Shown here: piece after piece, positions 1-7,724 of the stretch
Layout: the number at the start of each line of letters is the position of its first letter
How positions within the stretch are numbered: the stretch's first letter is position 1
Assembly (NCBI GenBank): GCA_937907305.1
Contig: CALERQ010000110.1
Location: forward strand, 1-11,032
Length of the DNA: 11,032 bases
Direction of reading: 5' to 3'
DNA from: an uncultured Clostridia bacterium
GTDB lineage: Bacteria > Bacillota > Clostridia > Oscillospirales > Ruminococcaceae
Notes under the pieces: model-generated
Seen by the model: the letters and a program-made list of their open reading frames with translations, nothing else
What the model was told of the DNA's origin: nothing
The model's database searches: none
Made by a program: the position numbers and the translations under genes

Positions 1-1475
1 TTCTCGGCTTCTGCCGGGAGCTTTCGCTGGCTTTTTCCTACGGCGCCAGCAATGTAAGTGACGCCTATGTGGTGGCCTTCACCCTGCCCACCATCCTTTT
101 TTCCGGGCTGGGCACCGCTATGCTGACCAGCTATATCAGCGTTTATACCGACCTGCAGCAGAACCACCCCGGGGAGGAAAAGCCGTTCCACGACCAGGTG
201 ATCACCATGTCGTTTTTGCTCTCGGTGGGTTTTATCGCGGTGTTTCTGGCGCTGCGGTATCCCATTGTGCGGCTGTTCGCGCTGGGCTTTGAGGGCGCGC
301 AGCTGGACCTGACGGTGAACCTTTCCTCCATCATGATCGCCTCGCTGGTATTCCTGGGGGTCGGTTATATTTTGCAGGGCTACCTGCAGATGAAGGGCTG
401 CTTCTTTACCGTTGGCATGGTGAGCGTGCCGCTGAATATCGCGGTCATCGCCACCATTCTCCTTTCCGGAGAGAACTACGATATGCTGGGCTGGGGCGTT
501 GTCATCGGCTACGCAGGGGAGTTCCTGCTGGTGCTGCTGGTGGCGCTGCGGCGGCAGTTCAGCTACCACCCGGATATCGCCTTCCGCAACCGCAATGTCC
601 GGCACTTTCTTATCATGGTGCTGCCCATCTTCCTGGGCAAGACCATCAATTCCATCAATATCATCATTGATAAGAGCATTGCCTCGCTGCTTTCGGAGGG
701 CGTGGTTTCGGTAATGAATTACGGCAACCGCATCACCGGGTTTGTGACCTCGGTATTTGTGGTTTCCATCACCACCGCGCTGTTTCCGCAGCTTTCCCGG
801 CTTTCCGCCGCCAGCGATACCAGGCAGCTGAAGCGCACCTACCGCTCCAGCTGCGGCATCATCGGGCTGTTTGTCATCCCCATTTCGGCCGGGATGATGA
901 TGTTCTCCAGGGAATTTGTGCAGCTGCTGTTTTTCCGCGGGGAGTTTACCGAATTTGATGTGCAGCGCACCGGGGAGGTCGTCTTTTTCTACTCGCTGGG
1001 GCTGCTCTTTTACAGCATCAAGGAAGTGACTATCAATGTGTACTACGCCCTGCAGGATACCAAGACGCCGACCATCAATTCGCTGCTGGCGATCGTGCTC
1101 AATATCGTCATTAACCTGCTGCTGATGCGCACGATGGAGCACAAGGGGCTGGCGCTGGCGACGGCGCTTTCCAGCTTTATTACCACTGTGCTGCTCATCA
1201 TTCAGCTGCAGCGCAAAATGGGGCATATGGGCTACCGGTACCTGGCGGGAACCTACCTGAAGATGATAATAGCCGCCGGGGCCATGACTGCGGCGACGCT
1301 GCCCTTCTACCACTGGTTTGCCGCCAAGACGACCTTGCTGCTGGTGAGCCTGCTGGCGGCGATTGTGGTGGCGATGATCGTTTACTTTATTGCCTGCCTG
1401 CTGCTGCGGGTGAAGGAGCTGGGCCATGTGGTGGTGGCCATCGCGGAGCGTTTCCACCGGAGACGCCCGGCATAA
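1..1475 (+). CDS. murJ: Lipid II flippase MurJ (MviN), 5'-truncated
   Basis: Integral membrane flippase of the MOP superfamily that moves the peptidoglycan precursor lipid II across the cytoplasmic membrane. The reading frame is open from base 3 to the TAA at 1473-1475, giving 490 visible residues; the family is usually about 510-530 residues, so only some 15-30 N-terminal residues should be missing. The visible start reads LGFCRELSLAFSYGAS, matching the MurJ N-terminal pattern G-F-x-R-E followed by a G-A-S and S-D-A-[YF] stretch; the Arg of this motif is one of the conserved cavity arginines. A second family landmark, N-Y-G-N-R-I (Arg codon at 729-731) followed by a hydrophobic helix and A-L-F-P-Q-L-S, lies mid-protein. 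The rest is a succession of hydrophobic segments consistent with about 14 TM helices. The C-terminus ends in a short basic tail (RFHRRRPA). mnmA follows after 36 bp with no terminator between, so co-transcription is likely. An in-frame GTG at base 69 is not the true start because family motifs precede it. Confidence 0.95.
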   Translation, partial: LGFCRELSLAFSYGASNVSDAYVVAFTLPTILFSGLGTAMLTSYISVYTDLQQNHPGEEKPFHDQVITMSFLLSVGFIAVFLALRYPIVRLFALGFEGAQLDLTVNLSSIMIASLVFLGVGYILQGYLQMKGCFFTVGMVSVPLNIAVIATILLSGENYDMLGWGVVIGYAGEFLLVLLVALRRQFSYHPDIAFRNRNVRHFLIMVLPIFLGKTINSINIIIDKSIASLLSEGVVSVMNYGNRITGFVTSVFVVSITTALFPQLSRLSAASDTRQLKRTYRSSCGIIGLFVIPISAGMMMFSREFVQLLFFRGEFTEFDVQRTGEVVFFYSLGLLFYSIKEVTINVYYALQDTKTPTINSLLAIVLNIVINLLLMRTMEHKGLALATALSSFITTVLLIIQLQRKMGHMGYRYLAGTYLKMIIAAGAMTAATLPFYHWFAAKTTLLLVSLLAAIVVAMIVYFIACLLLRVKELGHVVVAIAERFHRRRPA

Positions 1476-1511
1476 GACAAAACTGATTTTACCGAAAAGG
1501 AGGGAACACCG

Positions 1512-2600
1512 ATGGCCCAGAAGATCATGGTAGGCATGAGCGGCGGAGTGGATAGCTCGGTCGCGGCGTACCTGCTGAAAAAGCAGGGATATGAGGTGAC
1601 CGGTGTGACCTTTAAGCTGTGGGATGACCCCGCGCTGGAATCCGGATGCTGCAGCGCCGACGATGTGCGGGACGCGGCCTATGTGTGCCAGCAGCTGGGG
1701 ATCCCGCACTATGTGCTGAATTATAAGGATCTGTTCCGGCAGGAGGTGGTGGGGCCCTTTGCGGAGGAATACCTGCGCGGGCGCACGCCGAACCCCTGCA
1801 TCAACTGCAACCGGTATATTAAATTCGGGGCCTTTTCCCATAAGCTTCGGGAGCTGGGCTTTGACCTGATGGCGACAGGGCACTATGCCCGCTGCGGCTA
1901 TAATGAAGCCGCCGGCCGCTGGGAGCTGAAAAGAGCCATTCACCCGGAGAAGGACCAGAGCTATGTACTGTATAACCTGACGCAGGAGCAGCTGGCTATG
2001 CTGCGGCTGCCGCTGGGGGAGTACTCCAAGCCGGAGATACGCGCCATAGCGGAGGAAAGCGGGCTGGTGGTGGCCCAAAAGCCGGACAGCCAAGATATCT
2101 GCTTTGTGCCGGATGGGGACTATAACGCCTTTCTGCGGCGCTGGACGGGGCGGGAGCTGCCGGCCGGGCAGTTTGTGGCGGAGGACGGCACCGCGCTGGG
2201 GCCCAATAAGGGCATTGCCCACTATACCATCGGCCAGCGCAAGGGACTGGGGATCTCGCTGGGGTGCCATGCCTTTGTGCGGCGCATCAACGCGGCGGAA
2301 AACACCGTGGAGCTGACCACCGAGGAAAGCCGCCTGTTCCGCAGGACCATCTTTGCCGACGACCTGAACTGGATCGCCATAGCGGACCTGCACGAGCCGC
2401 TGGAGGTGGAAGCGAAGATAAGATATGCCCACCGGGCGGCCGCGGCGGTTATCAGTCCCGGCCCCACCCCCGGTACCATACGGGTGGACTTTATGGAAGC
2501 ACAACGCGCCCCGGCGCCCGGCCAGGCGGTGGTTTTCTACCGCGGGGAGTCGGTGATCGGCGGCGGAACGATAATGGATATGGAGGAACCGATATGCTGA
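1512..2600 (+). CDS. mnmA: tRNA-specific 2-thiouridylase MnmA
   Basis: ATP-dependent cytoplasmic enzyme that makes the 2-thio group of wobble U34 in tRNA-Lys, -Glu and -Gln, using sulfur relayed from a cysteine desulfurase. The protein is 362 residues, normal for the family. The N-terminal PP-loop is GMSGGVDSS (residues 8-16), which binds ATP. Two catalytic cysteines are visible: Cys96 in TPNPCINC and Cys197 in DSQDICF; the CxxC at 96-99 is typical of this family. Other signatures are GHYAR (123-127), KDQSYVLY (147-154) and, in the tRNA-binding central domain, GIAHYTIGQRKGLGI. The ATG at 1512 is preceded by a strong site AAGGAGGG (1497-1504, 7-nt spacer). The gene ends inside the next: its TGA (2598-2600) overlaps the tldD start by 7 bp, implying translational coupling. 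A cysteine desulfurase partner, often adjacent in Firmicutes, is not in the window. Confidence 0.97.
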   Translation: MAQKIMVGMSGGVDSSVAAYLLKKQGYEVTGVTFKLWDDPALESGCCSADDVRDAAYVCQQLGIPHYVLNYKDLFRQEVVGPFAEEYLRGRTPNPCINCNRYIKFGAFSHKLRELGFDLMATGHYARCGYNEAAGRWELKRAIHPEKDQSYVLYNLTQEQLAMLRLPLGEYSKPEIRAIAEESGLVVAQKPDSQDICFVPDGDYNAFLRRWTGRELPAGQFVAEDGTALGPNKGIAHYTIGQRKGLGISLGCHAFVRRINAAENTVELTTEESRLFRRTIFADDLNWIAIADLHEPLEVEAKIRYAHRAAAAVISPGPTPGTIRVDFMEAQRAPAPGQAVVFYRGESVIGGGTIMDMEEPIC

Positions 2601-3979
2601 AAGATTATCTTTCATCCTTTGCACCGCAGCTGCACGGCCATGTGGAGCTGCGCGCGCAGATGAGTACCAGCCACGCGGTGGCTATGCTGAATGGCGACCT
2701 GCAAAGCAATGCCCGCGCCCAGCAGGGCGGTGTTTCCGCCCGGGTGTACCGCAATGGCGTTTATGGTTTTGCCAGCGCTGTGGAATACGATGAGGAGAGC
2801 GTGCGCCGCGTGCTGAAGGCTGCCGAGGAGAACGCGCTCTTCCTGGACGCCCGCGTGAAGAAGAACCGTCCCGCGCTGCCGGTGCTGCCCAGCGGCATGG
2901 TGGCGAAGGATAAGGAGTACATCGAGGTGCCGCAGAAGGACTACATCGAGTTTGTACGGGCGGCGGATGATTACCTGAAGCGGAAGTACCCCAGCCTGGT
3001 AAGCCGCCGGGTGATGCTGCGCCATGACTGCATGGAGAAGCTGCTGACCGTCAGCGACGGCACCAACAGCCACAGCGTGCGTCCCCGCACCCATCTGGTG
3101 GTGCAGTTTACCGTTGACGCGCCCGACGGCATGCCGGTCGAGATCTTTAATGTTATCGGCGGCGGCGAGGGTGTCCTCACCGATTATTTCACCGATCCCA
3201 GCAAGTATTATGAGAAGATGGACGAGCAGGTGGAGCTGCTGATGAAGAAGCGCGAGGGCGTCTTTACCAACGCGGGCCTGAAGGATGTGGTGCTGGCCCC
3301 GGCGCTGGCCGGTATTCTGGCGCACGAGGCCGTGGGCCACACCGTGGAGGCCGACCTGGTACTGGGCGGTTCTGTGGCCGCGCACAGCCTGGGCAAGCGG
3401 GTCGCCACCGATCTCATTACCATGGTGGACTATGCCCACACCCTGCCCGACGGCAGCCGCGCCCCACTGCCGGTGTATGTGGATGACGAGGGCACTCCCG
3501 CCTCTGATGAGATCCTCATCAAGGACGGCATTCTGGTGGGCTACATGAACAGCCGGGAGACCGCACAGCACTTTGGCATGGAGCCGCACGGCAATGCCCG
3601 CGGCTATGCGTACAGCGATGAGCCGCTGATCCGTATGAGAAACACCGCCATCCTGCCCGGCAAGGACAAGCTGGAGGATATGATCGCCGCCATTGATGAC
3701 GGATATTACTTTACCCAGACCAATAACGGCCAGGCCGATACCACCGGCGAGTTCATGTTTGGCATTATGATGGGATATGAGATCAAGAACGGCAAGCTGG
3801 GCCGCGCGGTGCGGGATACCACCATTTCCGGGGTGGCCTTCCAGATGCTGCAGACCGTGGATATGCTGAGCGACGACATGGTGTGGAGCTGCAGCGGCAC
3901 CTGCGGCAAAAAGCAGCCGATGCCGGTGGGCATGGGCGGCCCGGCCGTAAAGTGCAAAGTGAATGTAGCGGGAAAGTGA
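2594..3979 (+). CDS. tldD: Metalloprotease TldD (zinc-binding subunit of TldD/TldE)
   Basis: Catalytic subunit of the TldD/TldE heterodimeric metalloprotease (peptidase family U62), which in Escherichia coli cleaves unfolded peptides, processes the leader of microcin B17 and degrades the antitoxin CcdA. The protein is 461 residues. The metal site HEAVGH (HExxxH, residues 244-249) is intact, and a third ligand is expected at Cys437 in the C-terminal GTCGK motif, followed by PVGMGGP, as in known TldD proteins. Other conserved segments are VDDEGTP and the Asn-Gly-rich TNNGQADTTGEFMFG near the C-terminus. The frame stays open upstream to 2264, but that lies within mnmA; the ATG at 2594 is chosen because it has GGAGGAA at 2582-2588 with a 5-nt spacer and gives the normal family length. 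It overlaps mnmA by 7 bp and is followed 10 bp later by tldE, its obligate partner. In this lineage the physiological substrates are unknown. Confidence 0.95.
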   Translation: MLKDYLSSFAPQLHGHVELRAQMSTSHAVAMLNGDLQSNARAQQGGVSARVYRNGVYGFASAVEYDEESVRRVLKAAEENALFLDARVKKNRPALPVLPSGMVAKDKEYIEVPQKDYIEFVRAADDYLKRKYPSLVSRRVMLRHDCMEKLLTVSDGTNSHSVRPRTHLVVQFTVDAPDGMPVEIFNVIGGGEGVLTDYFTDPSKYYEKMDEQVELLMKKREGVFTNAGLKDVVLAPALAGILAHEAVGHTVEADLVLGGSVAAHSLGKRVATDLITMVDYAHTLPDGSRAPLPVYVDDEGTPASDEILIKDGILVGYMNSRETAQHFGMEPHGNARGYAYSDEPLIRMRNTAILPGKDKLEDMIAAIDDGYYFTQTNNGQADTTGEFMFGIMMGYEIKNGKLGRAVRDTTISGVAFQMLQTVDMLSDDMVWSCSGTCGKKQPMPVGMGGPAVKCKVNVAGK

Positions 3980-3989
3980 GGGAAGCAGC

Positions 3990-5282
3990 ATGATGAATTT
4001 GAAGGACGCAGCCAGCTACGCGCTGGAACAGCTGCAAAAGGCCGGCGCCGATGACGCCGCCGCTATTGTGACCAGCGGCAAGATAGACGAACTGAACATT
4101 GATGGCGGAGAATTCAGCCTGATGCGCTCTGGCTTTAAGAGCGGGCTTTCGCTGAAAGCCATCAAGGAGCAGAAAACCGGCAATATCCACACCAATTCCT
4201 GCGAAAAGGAAGCCATAGACGCCGCGGTAAAGGACTGCATGGCGGCGGTGATGGCGGCTCAGCCCGATGAGGCCGAATCCATCGCGCCCAAGGCGGAAAA
4301 TATGAGCTTTACCGCCGGGGTGCTTACCCCCGACCGGGATAAGCTCTTTGACCGGCTGCAGGAGTACATGGATACCCTGCACACCGAGTATCCCAAGATC
4401 AATATGGAGCAGCTCATCGCGAAATACGACCACGATGACATCCTGCTGATGAACACCAACGGCGTGGAGATGCGCTACCAGAACGGCGGATACATCATCA
4501 GCACCATGTTTTCCGCCCACGAGGGGGAGAAGGCGGGTTCCTTTAACGGTACCGGCTACCTGACCGACCGGCTGGACCAGCCCCTGATGGAGACCGGCAT
4601 GATGCGCCGCCTGCTGCGGGATGCCGAGGCCGATCTGACCGCCGCGCCCATCCCGGAGAAATTTGAGGGGACGCTGCTGGTGAGCCCGGCCTTTATGGGA
4701 GAATTCCTGGGCACCGCGCTGGGCTGCTACGCCGGGGATTACGCCCTCATCAGCGATACGAGCATCTGGAAGGACAAACTGGGCCAGCAGGTCGCCTCCA
4801 GCGGCATTACGCTGGAAACAAGGCCCCTGGATGAGCGCATCGTTTGCGGCGAGCGCTTTGACAGCAACGGCTATAAGAGCGAAAACGGCGTTATCCTGCG
4901 GGATGGCGTGCTGGAGAGCTTCTGCCTTTCCGAATACGCGGCCCGCAAGACCGGCCAAAAGCGTGCCGCCAACCAGAGCGGTTCCTACTTCCTGCATCCC
5001 GGCGAGCAGAGCCTGGAGGAGATCATTGCCGGCATCAAGAACGGCATTCTTATCAATCGCTTTTCCGGCGGCCAGCCCGGCGCCAGCGGCGACTTTAACG
5101 GCGTGGCCAAGAACAGCTTCCTCATCAAGGACGGCAAACTGGCGGGCGCTGTGACCGAGACGATGATCAGCGGCAACTTTGCCGAGCTGCTGCAGAATCT
5201 CCGTGGCATCAGCCGGGAGACGGTGTGCGATGGTTACAGCGTGCTGCCCTGGGCGGCCTTTGATGGCGTTACGGTAAAATAA
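3990..5282 (+). CDS. tldE: TldE/PmbA, non-metal partner subunit of the TldD/TldE protease
   Basis: Second subunit of the TldD/TldE protease; it is homologous to TldD but carries no HExxxH motif (none is present here), and it completes the closed dimer chamber that shields the TldD zinc site. The protein is 430 residues, close to the usual 430-450. The C-terminal PmbA signature is clear: HPGEQSLEEII beginning at His336, then the NRFSGGQP and SGDFNGVAKNSFLI segments, then ETMISGNFAELL. The N-terminal half has the alternating strand/helix pattern of the family, with the GFKSGLSLKAI segment. The start is ATG at 3990; a second ATG follows directly at 3993 and either could be used. The ribosome binding site GAGGGAA (3978-3984) overlaps the tldD stop codon, so the two subunits are probably translationally coupled and made in equal amounts. 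The stop TAA is at 5280-5282 and no obvious terminator hairpin abuts it. Confidence 0.93.
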   Translation: MMNLKDAASYALEQLQKAGADDAAAIVTSGKIDELNIDGGEFSLMRSGFKSGLSLKAIKEQKTGNIHTNSCEKEAIDAAVKDCMAAVMAAQPDEAESIAPKAENMSFTAGVLTPDRDKLFDRLQEYMDTLHTEYPKINMEQLIAKYDHDDILLMNTNGVEMRYQNGGYIISTMFSAHEGEKAGSFNGTGYLTDRLDQPLMETGMMRRLLRDAEADLTAAPIPEKFEGTLLVSPAFMGEFLGTALGCYAGDYALISDTSIWKDKLGQQVASSGITLETRPLDERIVCGERFDSNGYKSENGVILRDGVLESFCLSEYAARKTGQKRAANQSGSYFLHPGEQSLEEIIAGIKNGILINRFSGGQPGASGDFNGVAKNSFLIKDGKLAGAVTETMISGNFAELLQNLRGISRETVCDGYSVLPWAAFDGVTVK

Positions 5283-5494
5283 TTTTTGCAGAGACCTTTA
5301 CTGGGAAAAAGCGCAGACGGCTTTTGCGCGGGCGGGCGCGCCGCAGCGGGAAAGGGCTGCCGGAAGCGAAGCGGACGGTCAGCCCTGAAGAGCGGAGGGG
5401 CGCCCGCCGAAAAGCGGGCAAGCTTTTTGCCAAGCGAAGGGATAAAAGTGCCGCAGGGTTGCCTGCGGCATTGTGCTGAAAGGCGGTAAAAGAT
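5283..5494 (+). other. Structured GC-rich intergenic region (possible dispersed repeat or leader RNA)
   Basis: This is the largest gap in the first half of the window and separates the tldDE block from the radical SAM gene. No open frame in it has a ribosome binding site. It is unusually rich in inverted repeats: GCGCA/TGCGC at 5311-5315 and 5325-5329; GGCGGGCGC/GCGCCCGCC at 5331-5339 and 5400-5408 (9 bp, enclosing about 60 nt); inside that, AGGGCTG/CAGCCCT at 5353-5359 and 5380-5386, extended by CCG/CGG; GCCCGC/GCGGGC at 5402-5407 and 5414-5419 with a CGAAAA loop; GGCAA/TTGCC at 5417-5421 and 5427-5431; and a perfect 9-bp hairpin at 5449-5470. Some of these helices share bases and cannot form together. 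I see no consensus promoter and no stem followed by a T-tract. It could be a leader RNA, a dispersed intergenic repeat, or an mRNA-processing site. Pairings were found by eye. Confidence 0.5.
5449..5470 (+). other. Perfect 9-bp hairpin upstream of the radical SAM gene
   Basis: TGCCGCAGG (5449-5457) pairs perfectly with CCTGCGGCA (5462-5470) around a GTTG loop. The 3' flank is TTGTGCTGAA, not a T-tract, so this is not a normal intrinsic terminator. It ends 10 nt before the AGGCGG ribosome binding site (5481-5486) of the downstream gene, so it could protect a processed 5' end or influence translation initiation. It may simply be the last arm of the structured region around it. Confidence 0.55.
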
Positions 5495-6397
5495 ATGGCG
5501 GCACAGATCCCCGAATATTGCGAATTATGTCCCCGCTGCTGCGGGGCGGACCGTCGTACCCAAACCGGCCGCTGCGGGGCAGGGAATACCCTGCGGGCCG
5601 CCCGGGCCGCTCTCCATCGGTGGGAGGAACCCTGCATCAGCGGGGAGGACCCCGAACGGGGCTCCGGGACGGTGTTTTTCTGCGGGTGTACGCTGGGCTG
5701 CGTTTTTTGCCAGAACGGTGCTATCAGCCACGGGGACGAGGGGAAAGAGATCACCGCCGAACGGCTGGCGGAAGTTTTTCTTGCATTGCAGGCGCAGGGG
5801 GCGTACAATATCAACTTGGTTACCCCCACGCAGTACCTGCCGTGGATACTGGAAGCGCTGAACCTGTGCAGCGAACGCCTGGAGATCCCGGTACTGTATA
5901 ATACCGGCGGATACGAGCGGGTGGAAACGCTGCGCCGGCTGGAGGGCAGGGTGCAGATCTATCTGCCTGACCTGAAATATTACGATAGCGACCTTTCCGC
6001 CCGGTATTCCGCCGCGCCGGATTATTTTGCCGTGGCAGCCCCGGCCCTGCGGGAAATGTTCCGCCAGGTGGGGCCGGTGCGCTTTGATGAAAACGGCATG
6101 CTGCGAAGCGGTATGGTGGTGCGGCACCTGGTGCTGCCGGGAGCCTATAAGGACAGCCTGAGGCTGATGGACTGGCTGGCGGATAATTTCTCTCCGGAGG
6201 ATATCCGGTTGAGCCTGATGAGCCAATACACCCCGCCCCCCGGTATTGCCATCCGGGAATTGCAGCGCCCTATTTTTACCTACGAATACCGCAAGGTCTG
6301 CGAGCGGGCGGAGGAGCTGGGCTTTTTGGGCTATACCCAGCAGCGTTCTTCCGCCGATGCCGCCTACACCCCGCCCTTTGATGGGACGGGCCTTTGA
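5495..6397 (+). CDS. PflX-type radical SAM protein (COG1313 family), substrate unknown
   Basis: Radical S-adenosylmethionine enzyme of the group annotated as PflX or putative pyruvate formate-lyase activating enzyme; its true substrate is not established. The protein is 300 residues. The 4Fe-4S/SAM motif CxxxCxxC is Cys65, Cys69 and Cys72 (CTLGCVFC), followed by QNG, and Cys63 lies just before. The N-terminus has a separate cysteine group, Cys9, Cys12, Cys15, Cys16 and Cys27 (YCELCPRCCGADR then GRCGAG), characteristic of this family and absent from classical PflA. Downstream, the VTPTQYLP, NTGGYE and YLPDLKYYD segments fit the radical SAM partial barrel strands; LSLMSQYTPP is a family C-terminal landmark. 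There is no SPASM domain. Start: ATG 5495 with AGGCGG at 5481-5486 (8-nt spacer). No pyruvate formate-lyase gene is nearby, so an activase role is not supported by context. The next gene starts 25 bp after the stop. Confidence 0.88.
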   Translation: MAAQIPEYCELCPRCCGADRRTQTGRCGAGNTLRAARAALHRWEEPCISGEDPERGSGTVFFCGCTLGCVFCQNGAISHGDEGKEITAERLAEVFLALQAQGAYNINLVTPTQYLPWILEALNLCSERLEIPVLYNTGGYERVETLRRLEGRVQIYLPDLKYYDSDLSARYSAAPDYFAVAAPALREMFRQVGPVRFDENGMLRSGMVVRHLVLPGAYKDSLRLMDWLADNFSPEDIRLSLMSQYTPPPGIAIRELQRPIFTYEYRKVCERAEELGFLGYTQQRSSADAAYTPPFDGTGL

Positions 6398-6422
6398 TAA
6401 ATTTCACCCCCAGGAGATACAT

Positions 6423-7724
6423 ATGACAGGACCCCTGCAGCGCCGCGCCATCGCCGATGGCGTATGGTTTTCCCGTATTCACGACCCTAAATTCTACCAC
6501 AACAGCATATCGGTCACGATCATCACACCGCTGGCGGAGGGGAAGACCTCCGCAGCGGTGCTGGCGGCATACCTGCTGCGCATGGGCAGCCGCCGCTGCC
6601 GGGATATGACCGAGCTGGAATGCCGCCTGGCGGACCTCTACGGGGCGGTGCTGGATACCGATATTTCCCGCCACGGCGAAAACCAGCTGCTTACCTTTTC
6701 TATTGCCGGGGCGGATGACCGCTTTGCGCTGGAGGGGGAGAGCATCAGCAGGGGCTGCGCCGAGCTGCTGGGAGAAATACTGCTGGAGCCGAAAGTAGAG
6801 GGCAATGCCTTCCCGGAGGAGGCTTTCCGTCTGGAACAGCAGTACCTTATTGATACCATCGAGGCGGAGATCAATGATAAACGCAGCTACGCGGCCCAGC
6901 GCTGCACGGCCGAGATGGGCCGGGGCTGCCGGTTTGCACTGCCTCGCTACGGTACGGTGCAGGAGGCGCTTTCCGTTACACCGAAGGAGGCCTATGACCG
7001 CTACCGGGAGCTGATCCGCACAGCCCGCATAGAGATCTTTTTTAGCGGGTGCGGCAGCCCGGATTATGCCGAGGAGGTATTTACCAAACTGTTTGCCGGG
7101 GTGGAGCGCGCGCCGCTTTATCCCATGCCGCAGCAGCTCCCCCGGCGGGCGGAACAGATAACGGAACTGGCCGAGCAGCTGCCCATGAGCCAAAGCAAGC
7201 TGGTACTGGGCTTCCGCACGGGCCTGCCGCTGCAGCGCCGGGCCCGTACCGCCCTGCGCGTGATGACTGCCCTGCTGGGCGGCAGCGCCGGCTCCCGGCT
7301 TTTTACCAATGTACGGGAAAGACTGGGCTGCTGCTATTACTGCGGCGCGCGGGTCAATCTGCTTACCGGCATACTGCTTATTGAGTGCGGCCTGGAGGAG
7401 ACCAACCGGGAGCGGCTGCAAAGCGCTATCCTGGCTGAGATCGCCGACCTGGCCGCCGAACATATCACCCCGCAGGAGCTTTCTCACATCAAGCTGGCGT
7501 TTCAGAGCTCGCTCTGCTCCATCGGTGATAGCCTGGCGCGCACCGAGGGCTGGTATCTCAGCGGGCTTTTGCAGGGGGATCCCATCACGCCGCAGCAGGA
7601 TATGGAGGAGATCGCTTCCATCACCGCGGAAGAGGTGGCGGCTGCCGCGACGGCGCTTACACTGGATACTGTGTTCTTTTTGCGGGCCGCGGGGAAGGAG
7701 GATGGGTGCGATGAGGATCGATGA
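6423..7724 (+). CDS. ymfF: M16 peptidase homologue lacking the zinc motif, YmfF type
   Basis: Member of the insulinase-like M16 family, of the YmfF (also written YfmF) branch. In Bacillus subtilis YmfF and YmfH are associated with the 5-aminopentanol modification of elongation factor EF-P. The protein is 433 residues with two M16 halves. Where active members carry HxxEH this one reads AAYLLRMGSRRCRDM (around residues 48-62), so it has no zinc site and should be the non-catalytic partner. The C-terminal half has the M16 signature SRLFTNVRERLGCCYY (291-306), corresponding to the substrate-binding R/Y region. The frame extends upstream to 6246 inside the radical SAM gene, but ATG 6423 is the start: AGGAG at 6412-6416 with a 6-nt spacer. 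It overlaps the catalytic homologue downstream by 14 bp, as expected for subunits of one heterodimer. What it acts on here is not shown by the sequence. Confidence 0.88.
   Translation: MTGPLQRRAIADGVWFSRIHDPKFYHNSISVTIITPLAEGKTSAAVLAAYLLRMGSRRCRDMTELECRLADLYGAVLDTDISRHGENQLLTFSIAGADDRFALEGESISRGCAELLGEILLEPKVEGNAFPEEAFRLEQQYLIDTIEAEINDKRSYAAQRCTAEMGRGCRFALPRYGTVQEALSVTPKEAYDRYRELIRTARIEIFFSGCGSPDYAEEVFTKLFAGVERAPLYPMPQQLPRRAEQITELAEQLPMSQSKLVLGFRTGLPLQRRARTALRVMTALLGGSAGSRLFTNVRERLGCCYYCGARVNLLTGILLIECGLEETNRERLQSAILAEIADLAAEHITPQELSHIKLAFQSSLCSIGDSLARTEGWYLSGLLQGDPITPQQDMEEIASITAEEVAAAATALTLDTVFFLRAAGKEDGCDEDR

Noticed and set aside
1476..1511. murJ-mnmA gap considered for a terminator or promoter
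   Set aside because: Only 36 bp, no stem-loop and no -35/-10 pair; it holds just the mnmA ribosome binding site.
2264..3979. 571-codon version of TldD starting inside mnmA
   Set aside because: The extra N-terminus is out-of-frame translation of mnmA. The ATG at 2594 has a good ribosome binding site and gives the family length.
2612..3991. 459-codon open frame on the minus strand opposite tldD
   Set aside because: Shadow of tldD: composition skewed to His/Ala/Gly/Gln, no family motif. The same applies to the minus-strand frames at 3783-4997 and 6276-7763.
5449..5470. Hairpin considered as an intrinsic terminator for tldDE
   Set aside because: The stem is perfect but is followed by TTGTGC rather than a T-tract, so it lacks the second half of a terminator.
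5286..5489. 67-codon cysteine-containing frame in the tldE-radical SAM gap, considered as a precursor peptide
   Set aside because: It begins with TTG 3 bp after the tldE stop with no ribosome binding site, and its sequence follows the inverted repeats of the gap, with no leader/core pattern.
6246..6422. N-terminal extension of the YmfF-type protein into the radical SAM gene
   Set aside because: Out-of-frame translation of the upstream gene; ATG 6423 has AGGAG at an optimal distance and matches the family start.
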